From positions 2,914,001-2,978,000 of the forward strand of contig CM066293.1 of NCBI GenBank assembly GCA_033816765.1: a DNA stretch of 64,000 bases. The letters run 5' to 3'. The DNA comes from Nothopassalora personata. Its lineage: Eukaryota; Ascomycota; Dothideomycetes; Mycosphaerellales; Mycosphaerellaceae. The notes below the pieces were generated by a model. It worked only from the letters and a program-made list of their open reading frames with translations, was not told the DNA's origin and searched no databases. Shown in pieces: positions 11,263 through 20,359 of the stretch (position 1 is its first letter; each line of letters opens with the position of its first letter). The position numbers and the translations under genes were made by a program.

Positions 11263-11826
11263 TTACGAAGGAGACGGCTGAGCCACCGACGGCACCGTCT
11301 CGCCAGAAGGAGAAAGCCAGAAGTCGTCCGGAAGACCTTCGACAGCACTCCAGGTCCAAGGAGACAAGGACAGATTGGGAGCACTAGGATCCGCGTCTGC
11401 TACAGCGTACTCCTGCGCCCCTGGATCCTCGTCTAGCAACAACCGATCTTCCAACGAACGACCCTCCGCAACCTTCTGATCAACCGCATCCAATTGCTTA
11501 CGAAGGCGCATTTCCTTTGCATGCGCTTCCATTAAGGCATCCTGCCTTTCACCAAGAATCCTCTTCGCGGTATCCAGTTCCTGCAACAATTTCTTCCGCT
11601 GAAGCGATAAGCGCTTCCACTCGCCCTCGGTTACCCTCGCATTGCAACTCTTCAGATTCCGCTGCCAGCACTCGGAACAGCGACCAGATGAGATGTGCAC
11701 CTTGCACACACGGCCCTCCTTTTGACAAGAATCACACGGACGCATCGCGGTATCACCGTCACGAAAGATCTGCTGGGCTTTCTTCTTGCGGCGAGCGGTA
11801 GATTTGGATTGGGAGGAAAAAGACAT
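11263..11826 (-). CDS. Antisense Cys6 zinc-cluster-like protein of element A
   Basis: A 187-residue ORF opposite to gag-pol, starting at an ATG 77 bases inside the 3' LTR. It has a basic patch ARRKKK at 11-16. Six Cys at 31, 34, 41, 50, 53 and 61 give C-x2-C-x6-C-x8-C-x2-C-x7-C, the spacing of fungal Zn(II)2Cys6 DNA-binding clusters. A charged, Leu-rich probable coiled coil spans about 68-128, followed by an acidic/Pro/Ser tail. A DNA-binding dimer is a reasonable guess but unproved. There is no fungal transcription-factor middle domain. It is presumably transcribed from an antisense promoter near the 3' LTR. RIP-mutated B' and rearranged B carry a similar antisense ORF in the same place. Confidence 0.75.
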   Translation of the reverse strand: MSFSSQSKSTARRKKKAQQIFRDGDTAMRPCDSCQKEGRVCKVHISSGRCSECWQRNLKSCNARVTEGEWKRLSLQRKKLLQELDTAKRILGERQDALMEAHAKEMRLRKQLDAVDQKVAEGRSLEDRLLLDEDPGAQEYAVADADPSAPNLSLSPWTWSAVEGLPDDFWLSPSGETVPSVAQPSPS

Positions 11827-11902
11827 CGTTGCGAGACACGAAAAGGAAGTACAAACATGACTTATGAAGCTCTGGGACAGAGCTAGGTTAAAAGGGGGAT
11901 GG

Positions 11903-12311
11903 TGTTACGGTTCTGATCTGGGGCTGAAGGAAGCTAACCAATCAGACCTCCACAATTGGTGGGCGCTTCCGCCCGAGAAGTGCTCTCTCACCCGCAGGAA
12001 TAAAACCAAGGAACCGAGAGAGCAACTGAAGTGATCTCCTTGATCTCGTTGATCTCGGTGATCTCGAGAGAGCATGGAGAGCATGGAGAGCACGGAGAGC
12101 AAACGCTCTATCTCCTTTGTATTTAGGAACGCTAGAAACCCTTATGGTTCTGATGCGTTCAACTCATGTTACTATCTCACTGATTGGAATACAACTCTTA
12201 TTCCTATCATTTATCTTCGCTCAGCTTGCTTCAGCCTCTCCAAAGAATAATACCGCCACGTGACTTGACTTATCTCTCTTTTGAGACTAGCCCTGGAACG
12301 AGACAATAACA
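11903..12311 (+). repeat. 3' LTR of element A
   Basis: 409 bp, identical by eye to the 5' LTR. Purine-rich AAAAGGGGGATGG (11891-11903) immediately before it is the likely polypurine tract for plus-strand priming. Confidence 0.94.
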
Positions 12312-12316
12312 CGGGT

Positions 12317-12795
12317 ATAGGTGCTTCTAGTCCTTAGATCTTACTTGTTTCTTATAGTTACTTATCTTCCCTTAACTTACCTTCTAGCTACGCGGTGGAC
12401 TCGTCTTTAGATTTATTAGGTTACTAGTACTAACGCTTACTTGTCTTATAAGTAGCGTTTACGTTATTCGACTATCTAGCCCGCTCGATTAATACTAACA
12501 TAGCTATCCATTCCCTCGCTAGTTTCGTAGTATACGTTAGTATAGTACGACGGATGCAAGTCGCGGTTATTAACGTTATTATTACGGTCTCTATTAGAAG
12601 GATCCTTTCGATCTTCATAAACTATCGCTAGTAGGCCCTAGGACTGCCTAACATCTTATATGTTAAGCTAAATAGTAGGGTAAGCTACTGTACTACTATA
12701 AGACCACCTTAGCTTATAGCGACTAATTAAGCTACCTATAATGCCCGGGCTTACTACTTTAGAACCTAAGGACAGGTTCGTAATAGGGGAGGATA
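12317..12795 (+). pseudogene. N-element ORF, 3' part, and polypurine tract
   Basis: Continues the frame broken by element A at 5237. With TAG as former TGG it reads on to about 12790. It includes hydrophobic stretches that might be membrane segments. AGGGGAGGA at 12785-12793 is a plausible polypurine tract before the LTR at 12796. Confidence 0.5.
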
Positions 12796-13189
12796 TATTA
12801 ACGACTAATTGGTTATGTTAACCTTAGGTTTAGTTATGTTAACCTTAGGTTTAGAGGGAGGGTTCCTTAGGTCTAACTTACCCCTATTTCATTTTAGGTA
12901 TAATTAGACATTTAGGTAAGCTAGCGGGACTAGTATAGCTATTAAGATATATACTACGCAGTTAAGTATTGTAAGCGTAGCATTAAGGTAACAATTCAAT
13001 TTATACCTCTCGAGTAGAGGGTATAGGGGTTTAGGTCCGCTAATCCTCTTGTTTTATCCGGCTACTACGCTACTCGTTACGTGACCTAATTTCACGGTCC
13101 CGGGACCGGTAAATACCTCTGCTTACATAAGCGCCGCTCTACACTACTACAACTTAGACAGGCCTATATAGGGTGGTTAGTAGACATTA
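12796..13189 (+). repeat. C/N-family LTR closing the insertion in B' (left arm)
   Basis: 394 bp. Immediately after it the B' RT gene resumes with its YLDD region (CTACCTAGAT), whose upstream half is found only at 46947 on the far side. Confidence 0.9.
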
Positions 13190-15330
13190 CTACCTAGATA
13201 ATATCCTTATCTATAGCGAGACGCGTAAGGCACACGTGCGAGCCGTGCGCGAAGTGCTTACGAGGCTACGGAAGTTTACTCTGTTCGTAAACCCTAAGAA
13301 GTGTTACTTCTTCTAGGAGAGCGTAGAGTTCCTTAGGTTTATCGTAAGCGCCGTAGGCGTGTCGATAGATAGGAGTAGGGTAGCCGCTATCGAGGAATAG
13401 CCTACGCCTACGAGTTTTTATAAGGTTCAATCCTTCCTAGGATTCTATAACTTCTATAGGCGCTTTATCGAAGGGTACTCGAGGATTACGAAGCCATTAA
13501 TAGACCTACTAAAGGGATGTAAGAATAGTAAGAAGCAAGGGCCTCTTATATAGTCCGCTTACGAGGAGTAAGCGTTCTAACGGCTAAAAGCTAGGTTCCT
13601 TAGAGTACCTATCCTAAGGCACTTCGATCCTTCGTTACGTACGAGGGTTAAGACGGATACCTTAGGTTTTGCGATTATAGGTATTATCTCTTAGCTATTT
13701 AGGACTAAGTAGCATTCAATTGCCTTCTATTCTCGTAAAATAATACCTACCGAGTGTAATTATAAGACCTATAACTAAGAGCTACTTATAGTAGTTAAGG
13801 CTTTTAAGCATTAGAGGCTATACTTAGAGGGCGCATCGTATACGGTTTAGGTACTAGTCGACTATACGAACCTATAGGGTTTTATAACAGCAAAGTAGCT
13901 AAATGGGAGGTAAGCTCGATAGGCGACGTTTCTATAATCTTTCGACTTCGTAGTAGAGCATAGGTTAGGGAAGAGTAACCTAGCCGATACGCTATCGCGA
14001 CGTAGTAACTACGTACGCGTAGCGTAGTAGACGTCGAACTTGCTTCCTACGCTATAAAGTAAGCTATCTTTCTAGAAGGAATCCCTATTAGGAGAGGACG
14101 AGCCTATAGTAAGGCGCGTAACCGCCACCTACGAGAAGATATAGAATAAGGCGACGACAATAGCACTAGTAGCCTACGAGCCGTAGGGGACCCGATCGCT
14201 ACTAGTAAGAGTATACGCTATAATAATATAGGGCGGCCTAGGTGAACTGCTTATAATACTAATAAAAATCGTGTAGGAGAGAGACGATAGGTACGTCGCA
14301 TACTTATCGTAGGCGCCTAGCGAAGGGGACGCTAAGGACTAGTATGTAAAAGACGGGTTAGTCTATCGCGGGAACGCGATTATAGTACCCGAAGACTATG
14401 TAGTAAGAGCATAGCTACTCTACATACATTATAACGACCTACTAGTAGGGCACTTTAGTAAGGTAAAGACCGAAGAGCTACTACGACGTCATTACTAGTA
14501 GGAATTACTAAGTAAGGATGTAAGGGAGTATATTAGAAACTATAGGGCTTATTAGACCTCGAAGGCGAGGCGCTATCGACCCTACGGCGAGCTATAGCTA
14601 CTACCTAGGCTAGACGGTCCGTAGTAAGAAATCACTATAGATTTTATTACGGACCTAACTCTAAGTATGCGAGCCGGTTACTTGTATAACGCGATCCTAG
14701 TAATAGTCGATCGCTACTTAAAAATAAGCTTAGCGACCTAAGATTACCCCTACACTAACTAGATCTCGAGACGAGACCTAGGGGGGGAAGTACTAGCAGC
14801 GGTAACAGCTACGAGTCGCATGCGAAAACTACGCGCTACACTCGAGGAGCGATAGAAGGCTATAGTAGAAAGCTAGGCTCGCTACTATAATAAGACCTAC
14901 TAAGCTAAGACCTACCGCGTAGGTAACTTAGTCCTATTATTAACGAAGAACCTTAAGTTAGTAGTGCTAAAGAAGAAGATAGGTCCGAAGTTCATCGGCC
15001 TATACCGCATTACGGACGCTATCGGTTCGTAGGCGTACCGCCTAGTGCTACTAGCCGACTTAAGGCTCTATAACGTCTTCTATGTCTCTCTCCTTGAGCC
15101 GTATATCGGTAGCGATAAGGATGGACCCGTACCCCCTCTAGCTAATAAGGACGGAGAGTATAAGGTAGAGGTAGTACTAGATAGGCGTAAGCGTAAGGGC
15201 AAGCTATAGTATCTAGTCTAGTAGAAGGACTAGTTAGAGGAGTATAATAGCTAGGAACCGGCGGAGGGCCTCGCGAATGCGGATCGCATAGTAGCCGACT
15301 ATAAGGCGTTAAGGAGAAGTAAATAAGACT
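13190..15330 (+). pseudogene. B' pol 3' half: RT C-terminus, RNase H, integrase, chromodomain
   Basis: RIP-mutated; TAG replaces Trp codons throughout. It starts inside RT at the YLDD catalytic motif, and the gene was split there by the C/N insertion. RNase H lies about 13.6-13.9 kb and the integrase HHCC region about 14.4-14.6 kb. The first catalytic Asp of the integrase core is near 14,705. After about 14,742 the frame jumps directly to the integrase C-terminal domain, so the stretch with the second Asp and the Glu is deleted. A chromodomain-like segment (about 15,155-15,270) ends the protein. It cannot be active. Confidence 0.8.
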
Positions 15331-15359
15331 AGTATAGGAGCATAGGAGCACTAGAGCAT

Positions 15360-16409
15360 AAATAAAACTTTTCTTAACTATAAACAAAATAAAAGCTAAA
15401 GAGTAGCGCGCCTAGGGGCCACGTAGAGTAGTAGTAGGCGAGGAGCCCGCGAGTAGCGTATAAGGCGAGCGCCTCAGTTGTTATCGTCGCGTAGTAACTT
15501 AGGTAGGAATGCCTAGTCAGCGGCGGTAGTATCGATGTTCTACGCCTATAGGAACTAGGACTACGGTTAGTAGGGTACACGTATGCAAGGAACATGCGAC
15601 TTACGGCGCGGCCGAGTTCGAATAGCCTATTAAGGGCGCGGTTCTGCTCCTACTAGAGCGCGAGGGCTACGGCGGAGGGGGCGGCGGCAGTAGTAGCGGC
15701 GGTAGGGGTACGTATACGGGTTTCCCCGGCACGCTTATACTTATAGGCATTAAACTGCCTAATAGCCTATAGAAAGAGTTAGCCGAAGCATAGGAGACGT
15801 ACTAGAGCCCCCCCGCGAGTAGTAGTCGACTCGTAGGAGCGAAGTAGCGACTTACCTCCGTAATGTCGATACCTAGCTAGGTATATAGGCGGATCTACTC
15901 TACTAGCTCCTACTACTAGAGGTCTATAGGCGCCTAGCCTATTATAGCCGTAAGGAAGTCGCGCTAGGAGCGCGCGGCGCGTAGGCGGCTTACTAGCGAG
16001 GCGATAGCGTAGCTAGTATTAGGCGCGTACTTGTATCTATTACGCCTATAGCGGCCGCACTTCTTTAGGAGCTCGCCGGTAGTAATACTATTATAGTTAT
16101 CGGCCTCGTCTAGTAAGTAGTTAGTATACGAATCGTAGGCGACGCGCGTAGAGACTTACCCTTAACGAAGTATAGGAGGTACCGTATATACATATTAATT
16201 CTCTACGAGAGCTTAGTAGCGGGCGAGGGCGTTAGTAGCTACGAGGGAGATACTAGTCGCTTACGACTACTAGGCGTTCTAGGTGCGTCGCGTACTAGAG
16301 CCGCCTAGCGGCGCTTGTCTTCTAAGGCGCTAGTAGTGCTATCGCTACTAATACTACTAGAGGAGGCGGAGCGGCTAGAGAACGGAGGCGAGGAGGGGAC
16401 GTTAGATAT
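15360..16409 (-). pseudogene. B' antisense Cys-rich ORF, RIP-mutated
   Basis: Minus-strand counterpart of the ORF at 18354, with the start codon now ATA at 16407-16409 and an aligned intron. Unlike the unmutated copy it keeps its original 3' part: after the point matching 18869 it runs on through a further C-terminal region (about 15,360-15,900) to end against pol. It shows that in an unrearranged B element this ORF lies antisense between pol and the 3' LTR. Confidence 0.7.
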
Positions 16410-16694
16410 AATAATAATAATACTAGCGAGGCGCTTACGGTACGGGTGCGGTACGGGTACGTAGTAGTAGTGTAACGAAGGTAGTGCGCTAGGGAACGTA
16501 CTAGGAGAAAAGGGCTAGGTTAGGCTAGAGTTTTATACCCCTAACTAGCTACGTCGGTATAGTAACTAAGCCTTACTTACCTATACCTATATAACGACAC
16601 GTACGTAACCTACATGTAGGCCGTATAGCAACTATAATTCTAGAAGTACGTAGGAACCTCTACGTAGCAACTAGCGAGCTAAGGATAGCTCGTA

Positions 16695-16710
16695 CGGGAG
16701 GGGAGGCAAT
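16695..16710 (+). other. Polypurine tract before the B' 3' LTR
   Basis: GGGAGGGGAGGCAAT directly precedes the LTR. This fixes the LTR sense direction as TGTAAGGGG...CCTTAACA and confirms that the Cys-rich ORF is antisense. Confidence 0.75.
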
Positions 16711-16906
16711 TATAAGGGGTAGCCTAGTAGCTAACCCTTATATGTAGCCTTACATATAACATACGGTCGCGACCGGCTACTAAGCCGTACGTAACACGTA
16801 TACGTACACCTTACGACGCGTAATGCGTCTTAAACAAAAGGTAAGAATTAGTTCATCTACGACTAGTAGGTCGTAGGCGTACTATATATTACGATATCCC
16901 TTAACA
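16711..16906 (+). repeat. B-family 3' LTR, RIP-mutated
   Basis: 196 bp, TATAAGGGG...CCCTTAACA. It matches the unmutated 197 bp LTR at 17856 in inverse orientation, with CA/TG changed to TA throughout. Confidence 0.88.
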
Positions 16907-17855
16907 TAAGTACTATTACGGGTAAACGACGTATATACTAAAGTTCTATAAAGTTTCTAATTAGTTCGATATCGAAGAAAGGGGAAGTTATAAGCTATCC
17001 AAAGAAAAGGTGTCGGAAAGTAATCCGAACGTATAGGCGTAGCCTATACTAAGAAATAGGGGCCCGCCCCTTATACTACCCCCCCCTCCCTCCTCCGCCG
17101 CCCCTAGTTATAGCTCCGCCGTAGAGCCTATTGCCCTAGGTGTTCTCGTTAGGCTCGTAATAGGAAGTGCCCGAGCTTCTCTTCCTTATTATGTAGCCCG
17201 GCCGACGCCGAGATAAAGTATTGTTACCTAGGTAAGTATAAGGTTTACTATTATCCATTAAGTAATAATAGCTATTATTATATGTAAACAATAGGAGCGT
17301 AGAATATATCTTTAGGTTCTCGTTCTCTTTTTTTTCTTTTCTTTCTTTTCCTTATTACCTACCGTACGCGTAAGTCGCCCCTCCCCCTCCCCCTAGCTAA
17401 GCGTCTCTAGCCTTAGGGGCATATTCGCGAATCTTATATCTACCGCTTAGGGAGACGACATTTTCCTTACGGGTTCTAATAGATACTAATAGTATGCCGT
17501 AAATAGAAACTACTACTACTACTACATCTCCTATTAATACTATTAAGTAAGTCCGAATGCATTCCTAAGGAGGCCGAAACATTCTAACCGGAGCCTAGCA
17601 TAAAATGGCCTAACGCCGCATCTACTACGTTCCCTACGCCTCTACTAGCGTAGACTACGTCTCCTAGTATATAAGTACCGGTCCTCGTCCTATTCTTATT
17701 AGGGTCCGCTAATTATCGTTAGGGCGTAACCGCGCGCGCCTACTAGGCCTATAATACTAATCGTAAGTATTGCGAGGACATATATATACCGCGCGGACCC
17801 CGAAGAAAAATTATAGCTAACCGCGCGTTTTAGGCCGGAGCTCGCCTACGCCGCC
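16907..17855. other. RIP-mutated stretch without a recognisable gene
   Basis: Nearly devoid of CA/TG. It contains a pyrimidine-rich run (about 17,325-17,350). I see no LTR, terminal repeat or readable ORF. It separates the B' 3' LTR from the inverted LTR of the central B unit. Confidence 0.6.
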
Positions 17856-18052
17856 TGTTAAGGGGATGTCGCAATGTATAGCACGCCCACGACCTGCCAG
17901 TCGTAGATGAACTAATTCTTGCCTTTTGTTCAAGACGCATCGCGCGTCGCAAGGTGTACTCATGCGTGTCACGTGCGGCTTGGCAGCCGGTCGCGACCGC
18001 ATGTCACATGCAAGGCCACATGTAGGGGTTAGCCACTGGGCTGCCCCTTACA
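17856..18052 (-). repeat. B-family LTR, unmutated, inverted
   Basis: 197 bp. Read on the minus strand it begins TGTAAGGGG and ends CCCCTTAACA, with the polypurine tract (minus strand) adjoining at 18053-18066. It is the 3' LTR of a B element in minus orientation. It holds the perfect dyad CGGTCGCGACCG at 17988-17999 and the self-primer sequence AAGAATTAG (minus strand) near 17,909-17,917. Confidence 0.9.
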
Positions 18053-18353
18053 ATTGCCTCCCCTCCCGTGCGAGCTGTCCTCAGCTCGCTAGTTGCTACG
18101 TAGAGGCTCCTATGTACTTCCAGAACCATAGTTGCTATGCGGCCCACATGCGGGTTGCGTGCGTGTCGTCATGTAGGTGTAGGTGAGTGAGGCTTGGTTG
18201 CCATGCCGACGCAGCTGGTTAGGGGCATAAAACTCCAGCCCAACCCAGCCCTTTCTCAGCACGCTCCCCAGCTCATCACCTTCGCCACACCACCACCACG
18301 CACCCGCACCGCACCATCATCGCAAGCGCCTCGCCAGCATCATCATCATCATC
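18053..18353 (+). promoter_or_regulatory. Promoter/leader of the B antisense Cys-rich ORF
   Basis: Between the LTR and the ATG at 18354 there is a TATA-like ATAAAA at 18227-18232, followed by a C/A-rich leader typical of fungal 5' UTRs. Transcription from here would run into the gag and the palindrome centre. Confidence 0.5.
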
Positions 18354-18937
18354 ATGTCGGCCGTGCCCTCCTCGCCGCCATTCTCTGGCCGCTCCGCCTC
18401 CTCCAGCAGCACCAGCAGCGACAGCACCACCAGCGCCGCAGAAGACGAGCGCCGCCAGGCGGCTCTGGTGCGCGACGCACCCAGAACGCCTGGTGGTCGC
18501 AAGCGACCAGCATCACCCTCGCAGCCACCAACGCCCTCGCCAGCCACCAAGCTCTCGCAGAGAATCAACATGTGCATGCGGTGCCTCCCGTACTTCGTCA
18601 GGGGTAAGTCTCCACGCGCGTCGCCTGCGATTCGCATGCTAACCACTTGCTAGACGAGGCCGATGACTGTGATAGTGTCACCACCGGCGAGCTCCTGAAG
18701 AAGTGTGGCCGCTGCAGGCGCAGCAAACACAGCTGCGTGCCCAACACCAGCCACGCCATCGCCTCGCTGGTGAGCCGCCTGCGCGCCGCGCGGTCCCAGC
18801 GCGACTTCCTCACGGCCATGATGGGCCAGGCGCCCACAGACCTCCAGCAGCAGGAGCTGGTGGAGCAGATGGGCCCAGCAACAAGCGAGGCGTGCAGCCT
18901 TAGTCGCAAGGAGGGATGCCCTTCGGGCAGAGGTTGA
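18354..18937 (+). CDS. Cys6 zinc-cluster-like protein of B (two exons, rearranged 3' end)
   Basis: Exon 1 is 18354-18603. The intron 18604-18653 has a GTAAGT donor, GCTAAC branch-like site and TAG acceptor. Exon 2 starts at 18654. The N-terminus is Ser/Pro-rich. Six Cys follow as C-x2-C-x11-C-x11-C-x2-C-x6-C, the last part being CGRCRRSKHSC with basic residues as in zinc clusters; then a helical segment. At 18869/18870 the sequence switches from this ORF to gag of another copy, so the original C-terminus, still visible in the RIP-mutated copy at 15360-15900, is replaced by a short tail ending at 18937. It may act as a DNA-binding factor, but there is no direct evidence. Confidence 0.6.
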
Positions 18938-19976
18938 GGAGAAGGAGATACAGAGGGAGATTGAACAGTTGGAGATCTTGCGGGACGCAAGCGTGCCGCC
19001 GGCGGACCCTCAGGGCGAATCCGGCGGAGAACTATCCCCTACTCCCCCTCCTCCATCTGTAGTAACTGACGATGATATCGCAGCTCGAGGCGCGGTCGCA
19101 TCGCATGCGACACGTTTGCGTCTCAAAGAACCTACGCCTTTTAGAGGGGACTCGATCAAGAAAGCACGGGTATTCCTAAGGGAGCTCTCTCTTGTCTTTG
19201 CCCTCTCAGGCGGCACGTATGCGACGAACGAGTCAAAGGTCCTGTATGGGGTTATGTACCTAAGCGGAGAGGCAAGTGAGCGATGGCACGCCAACCATAG
19301 CGTCCTTGACCTTAAAGGGTATACATACCAGGACTTTGAGGAGTTCTGTCGAGACGCATGCGGCGATCCTGTGAACCGCGTGCTCAACGTGATGTTGGAG
19401 TATGAGGCGGTGAAACAGAAGGACAACCAGACAGTGCGTCAGTTTGCGACTGAGCTGGATGTCATGGAGGATCAGTTGGGGGACTATACGGAGGCGCAAC
19501 GCGTGCGACATATGCTCGCTAAGCTTGCGCCTGGCCTGCGGTCCGCAATCGTCAAGTTTCATGACATCCCAACAACCAGAGAGGAACTGGTGATCCTGGC
19601 TTCGCGCATTGAAAGCACGGAGCGTGGCAGCGGAGGGCACGACCGCGGGCAGCATGGTCGCCGCAGGCGAGAGACTGAGGGCGACCAAGGGCGAAGCGAT
19701 CGTGGCTCGAAGCAGCAGAAGCATAGTCAGGCGTCGCGCGACCCGGGTGCGAGTTACCAGCGGGACGCCGGCGGATCGTCTGTGACCTTTGATAGGACCA
19801 AAGCGGAGTGCTATGGATGCCATAAGAAGGGTCACATTAAGACGGATTGCCCGAACAGGCACCTGTGGAAGGACCGTGGCGCGCAAGCGGTTCGCAGGGT
19901 AGACGCTGCGAAGGCTCTGACTGAGAAGGGCAGCGACCAGGGAAAAGGCAGAGGACCAGAAGTGGGTCGCTCCTGA
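18870..19976 (+). pseudogene. gag of element B, lacking its start codon
   Basis: An open frame with a helical N-terminus (Arg/Glu/Ala-rich, about 18,880-18,990), a retrotransposon gag capsid region (about 19,130-19,640), an Arg/Gly/Asp-rich linker and a CCHC zinc knuckle CYGCHKKGHIKTDC near 19,810-19,850. It ends at TGA 19974-19976. RIP-mutated copies at 49.3 and 63.1 kb show a short additional N-terminus (starting MPPLSL in the 63 kb copy) that is replaced here by the Cys-rich ORF. No in-frame ATG precedes the capsid region, so normal translation is unlikely. Otherwise the frame is undamaged and not RIP-mutated. Confidence 0.8.
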
Positions 19977-20127
19977 GTCCGAGTTTTCCTGAAGTCGACC
20001 CCTTGAGGCGAGTGGATGTGTGTCCATCGCAGCGACCAGGGAAAAGGCAGAGGACCAGAAGTGGGTCGCTCCTGAGTCCGAGTTTTCCTGAAGTCGACCC
20101 CTTGAGGCGAGTGGATGCGTGTCCAGC
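19930..20127 (+). repeat. 99 bp tandem repeat at the gag-pol overlap (2 copies)
   Basis: Copies at 19930-20028 and 20029-20127; the right arm has one (20308-20406) and the 48 kb copy has three. The unit is 33 codons, so both frames survive any copy number. Each copy contains the frameshift heptamer and the gag stop. Confidence 0.92.
19940..19946 (+). promoter_or_regulatory. -1 ribosomal frameshift heptamer G_GGA_AAA (element B)
   Basis: GGGAAAA is read as G GGA AAA in the gag frame, 27 nt before the gag TGA. The pol frame is -1 and opens at 19925 after a TGA at 19922, so the frames overlap by about 52 nt around the heptamer. Confidence 0.78.
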
Positions 20128-20147
20128 GCGTCACTTGCGAGGCGCAG

Positions 20148-20287
20148 TCGAGACTCGTGAGGGCTTTCGCGAGGCCACGTTTCTCCTGGATGACTGTGCG
20201 GATCTCAGCCTAGTGTCGTATGAGTATGTACTCCGACATCAAATGCAACCCATTGATGGGGCAAGGCTGCCGAAGTTAGAGTCGTAT
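20148..20287 (+). other. Unique spacer at the palindrome centre
   Basis: This 140 bp stretch has no inverted partner. It is continuous coding sequence of the element B protease: the RIP-mutated copy near 47.9-48.0 kb (minus strand) holds the same order and then runs on past GTCGTAT into the rest of pol. Here the sequence turns back immediately after GTCGTAT (20281-20287) into CTGCGCCTCGC, which is inverted copy of the left arm. The turn-around shows at most about 2 bp of microhomology. Confidence 0.9.
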
Positions 20288-20359
20288 CTGCGCCTCGCAA
20301 GTGACGCGCTGGACACGCATCCACTCGCCTCAAGGGGTCGACTTCAGGAAAACTCGGAC

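Larger units (their letters stand above)
5238..12316 (+). mobile_element. Complete Ty3/chromovirus retrotransposon A, left copy
   Basis: Two 409 bp LTRs (5243-5651, 11903-12311), identical by eye, are bounded by the 5 bp target duplication CGGGT (5238-5242 and 12312-12316). Internal order: self-complementary primer-binding site, gag, pol in the -1 frame, then a convergent antisense block with a tRNA-like gene and a Cys6 ORF, then the 3' LTR. Identical LTRs and the absence of RIP mean a very recent insertion into RIP-mutated N sequence. This copy is inactivated in gag by one extra A at 7256-7265; the mirror copy is not. Confidence 0.96.
1..20147. repeat. Left arm of a giant inverted repeat (palindrome)
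   Basis: Every position pairs with its reverse complement on the right. Coordinates sum to 40338 outside the gag of element A, to 40336 from there inward, and to 40435 inside the central tandem repeat. Position 1 still pairs with 40337, so the true end lies upstream of the window. The differences I found between arms are few and clustered: four transitions in the solo LTR, one transversion near 1.3 kb, about nine changes plus a 3 bp indel in 5.75-5.93 kb, a 10A versus 9A run at 7256, and two versus one copies of a 99 bp repeat. I compared by eye and may have missed some. Confidence 0.97.
19925..20287 (+). pseudogene. Start of element B pol: protease, truncated at the palindrome centre
   Basis: In the -1 frame of gag. 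After the tandem repeat comes an aspartic-protease-like core (FLLDDCADLSLVS, about 20,180-20,220), with LLDDCAD in place of the usual LLDSGAD. It stops making sense at 20287, where the sequence reverses into the right arm. RT, RNase H and integrase are absent. Confidence 0.8.

Noticed and set aside
15142..15595. Two short minus-strand ORFs (81 and 73 codons)
   Set aside because: Treated as fragments of the RIP-mutated antisense Cys-rich gene and of pol antisense, not as separate genes.
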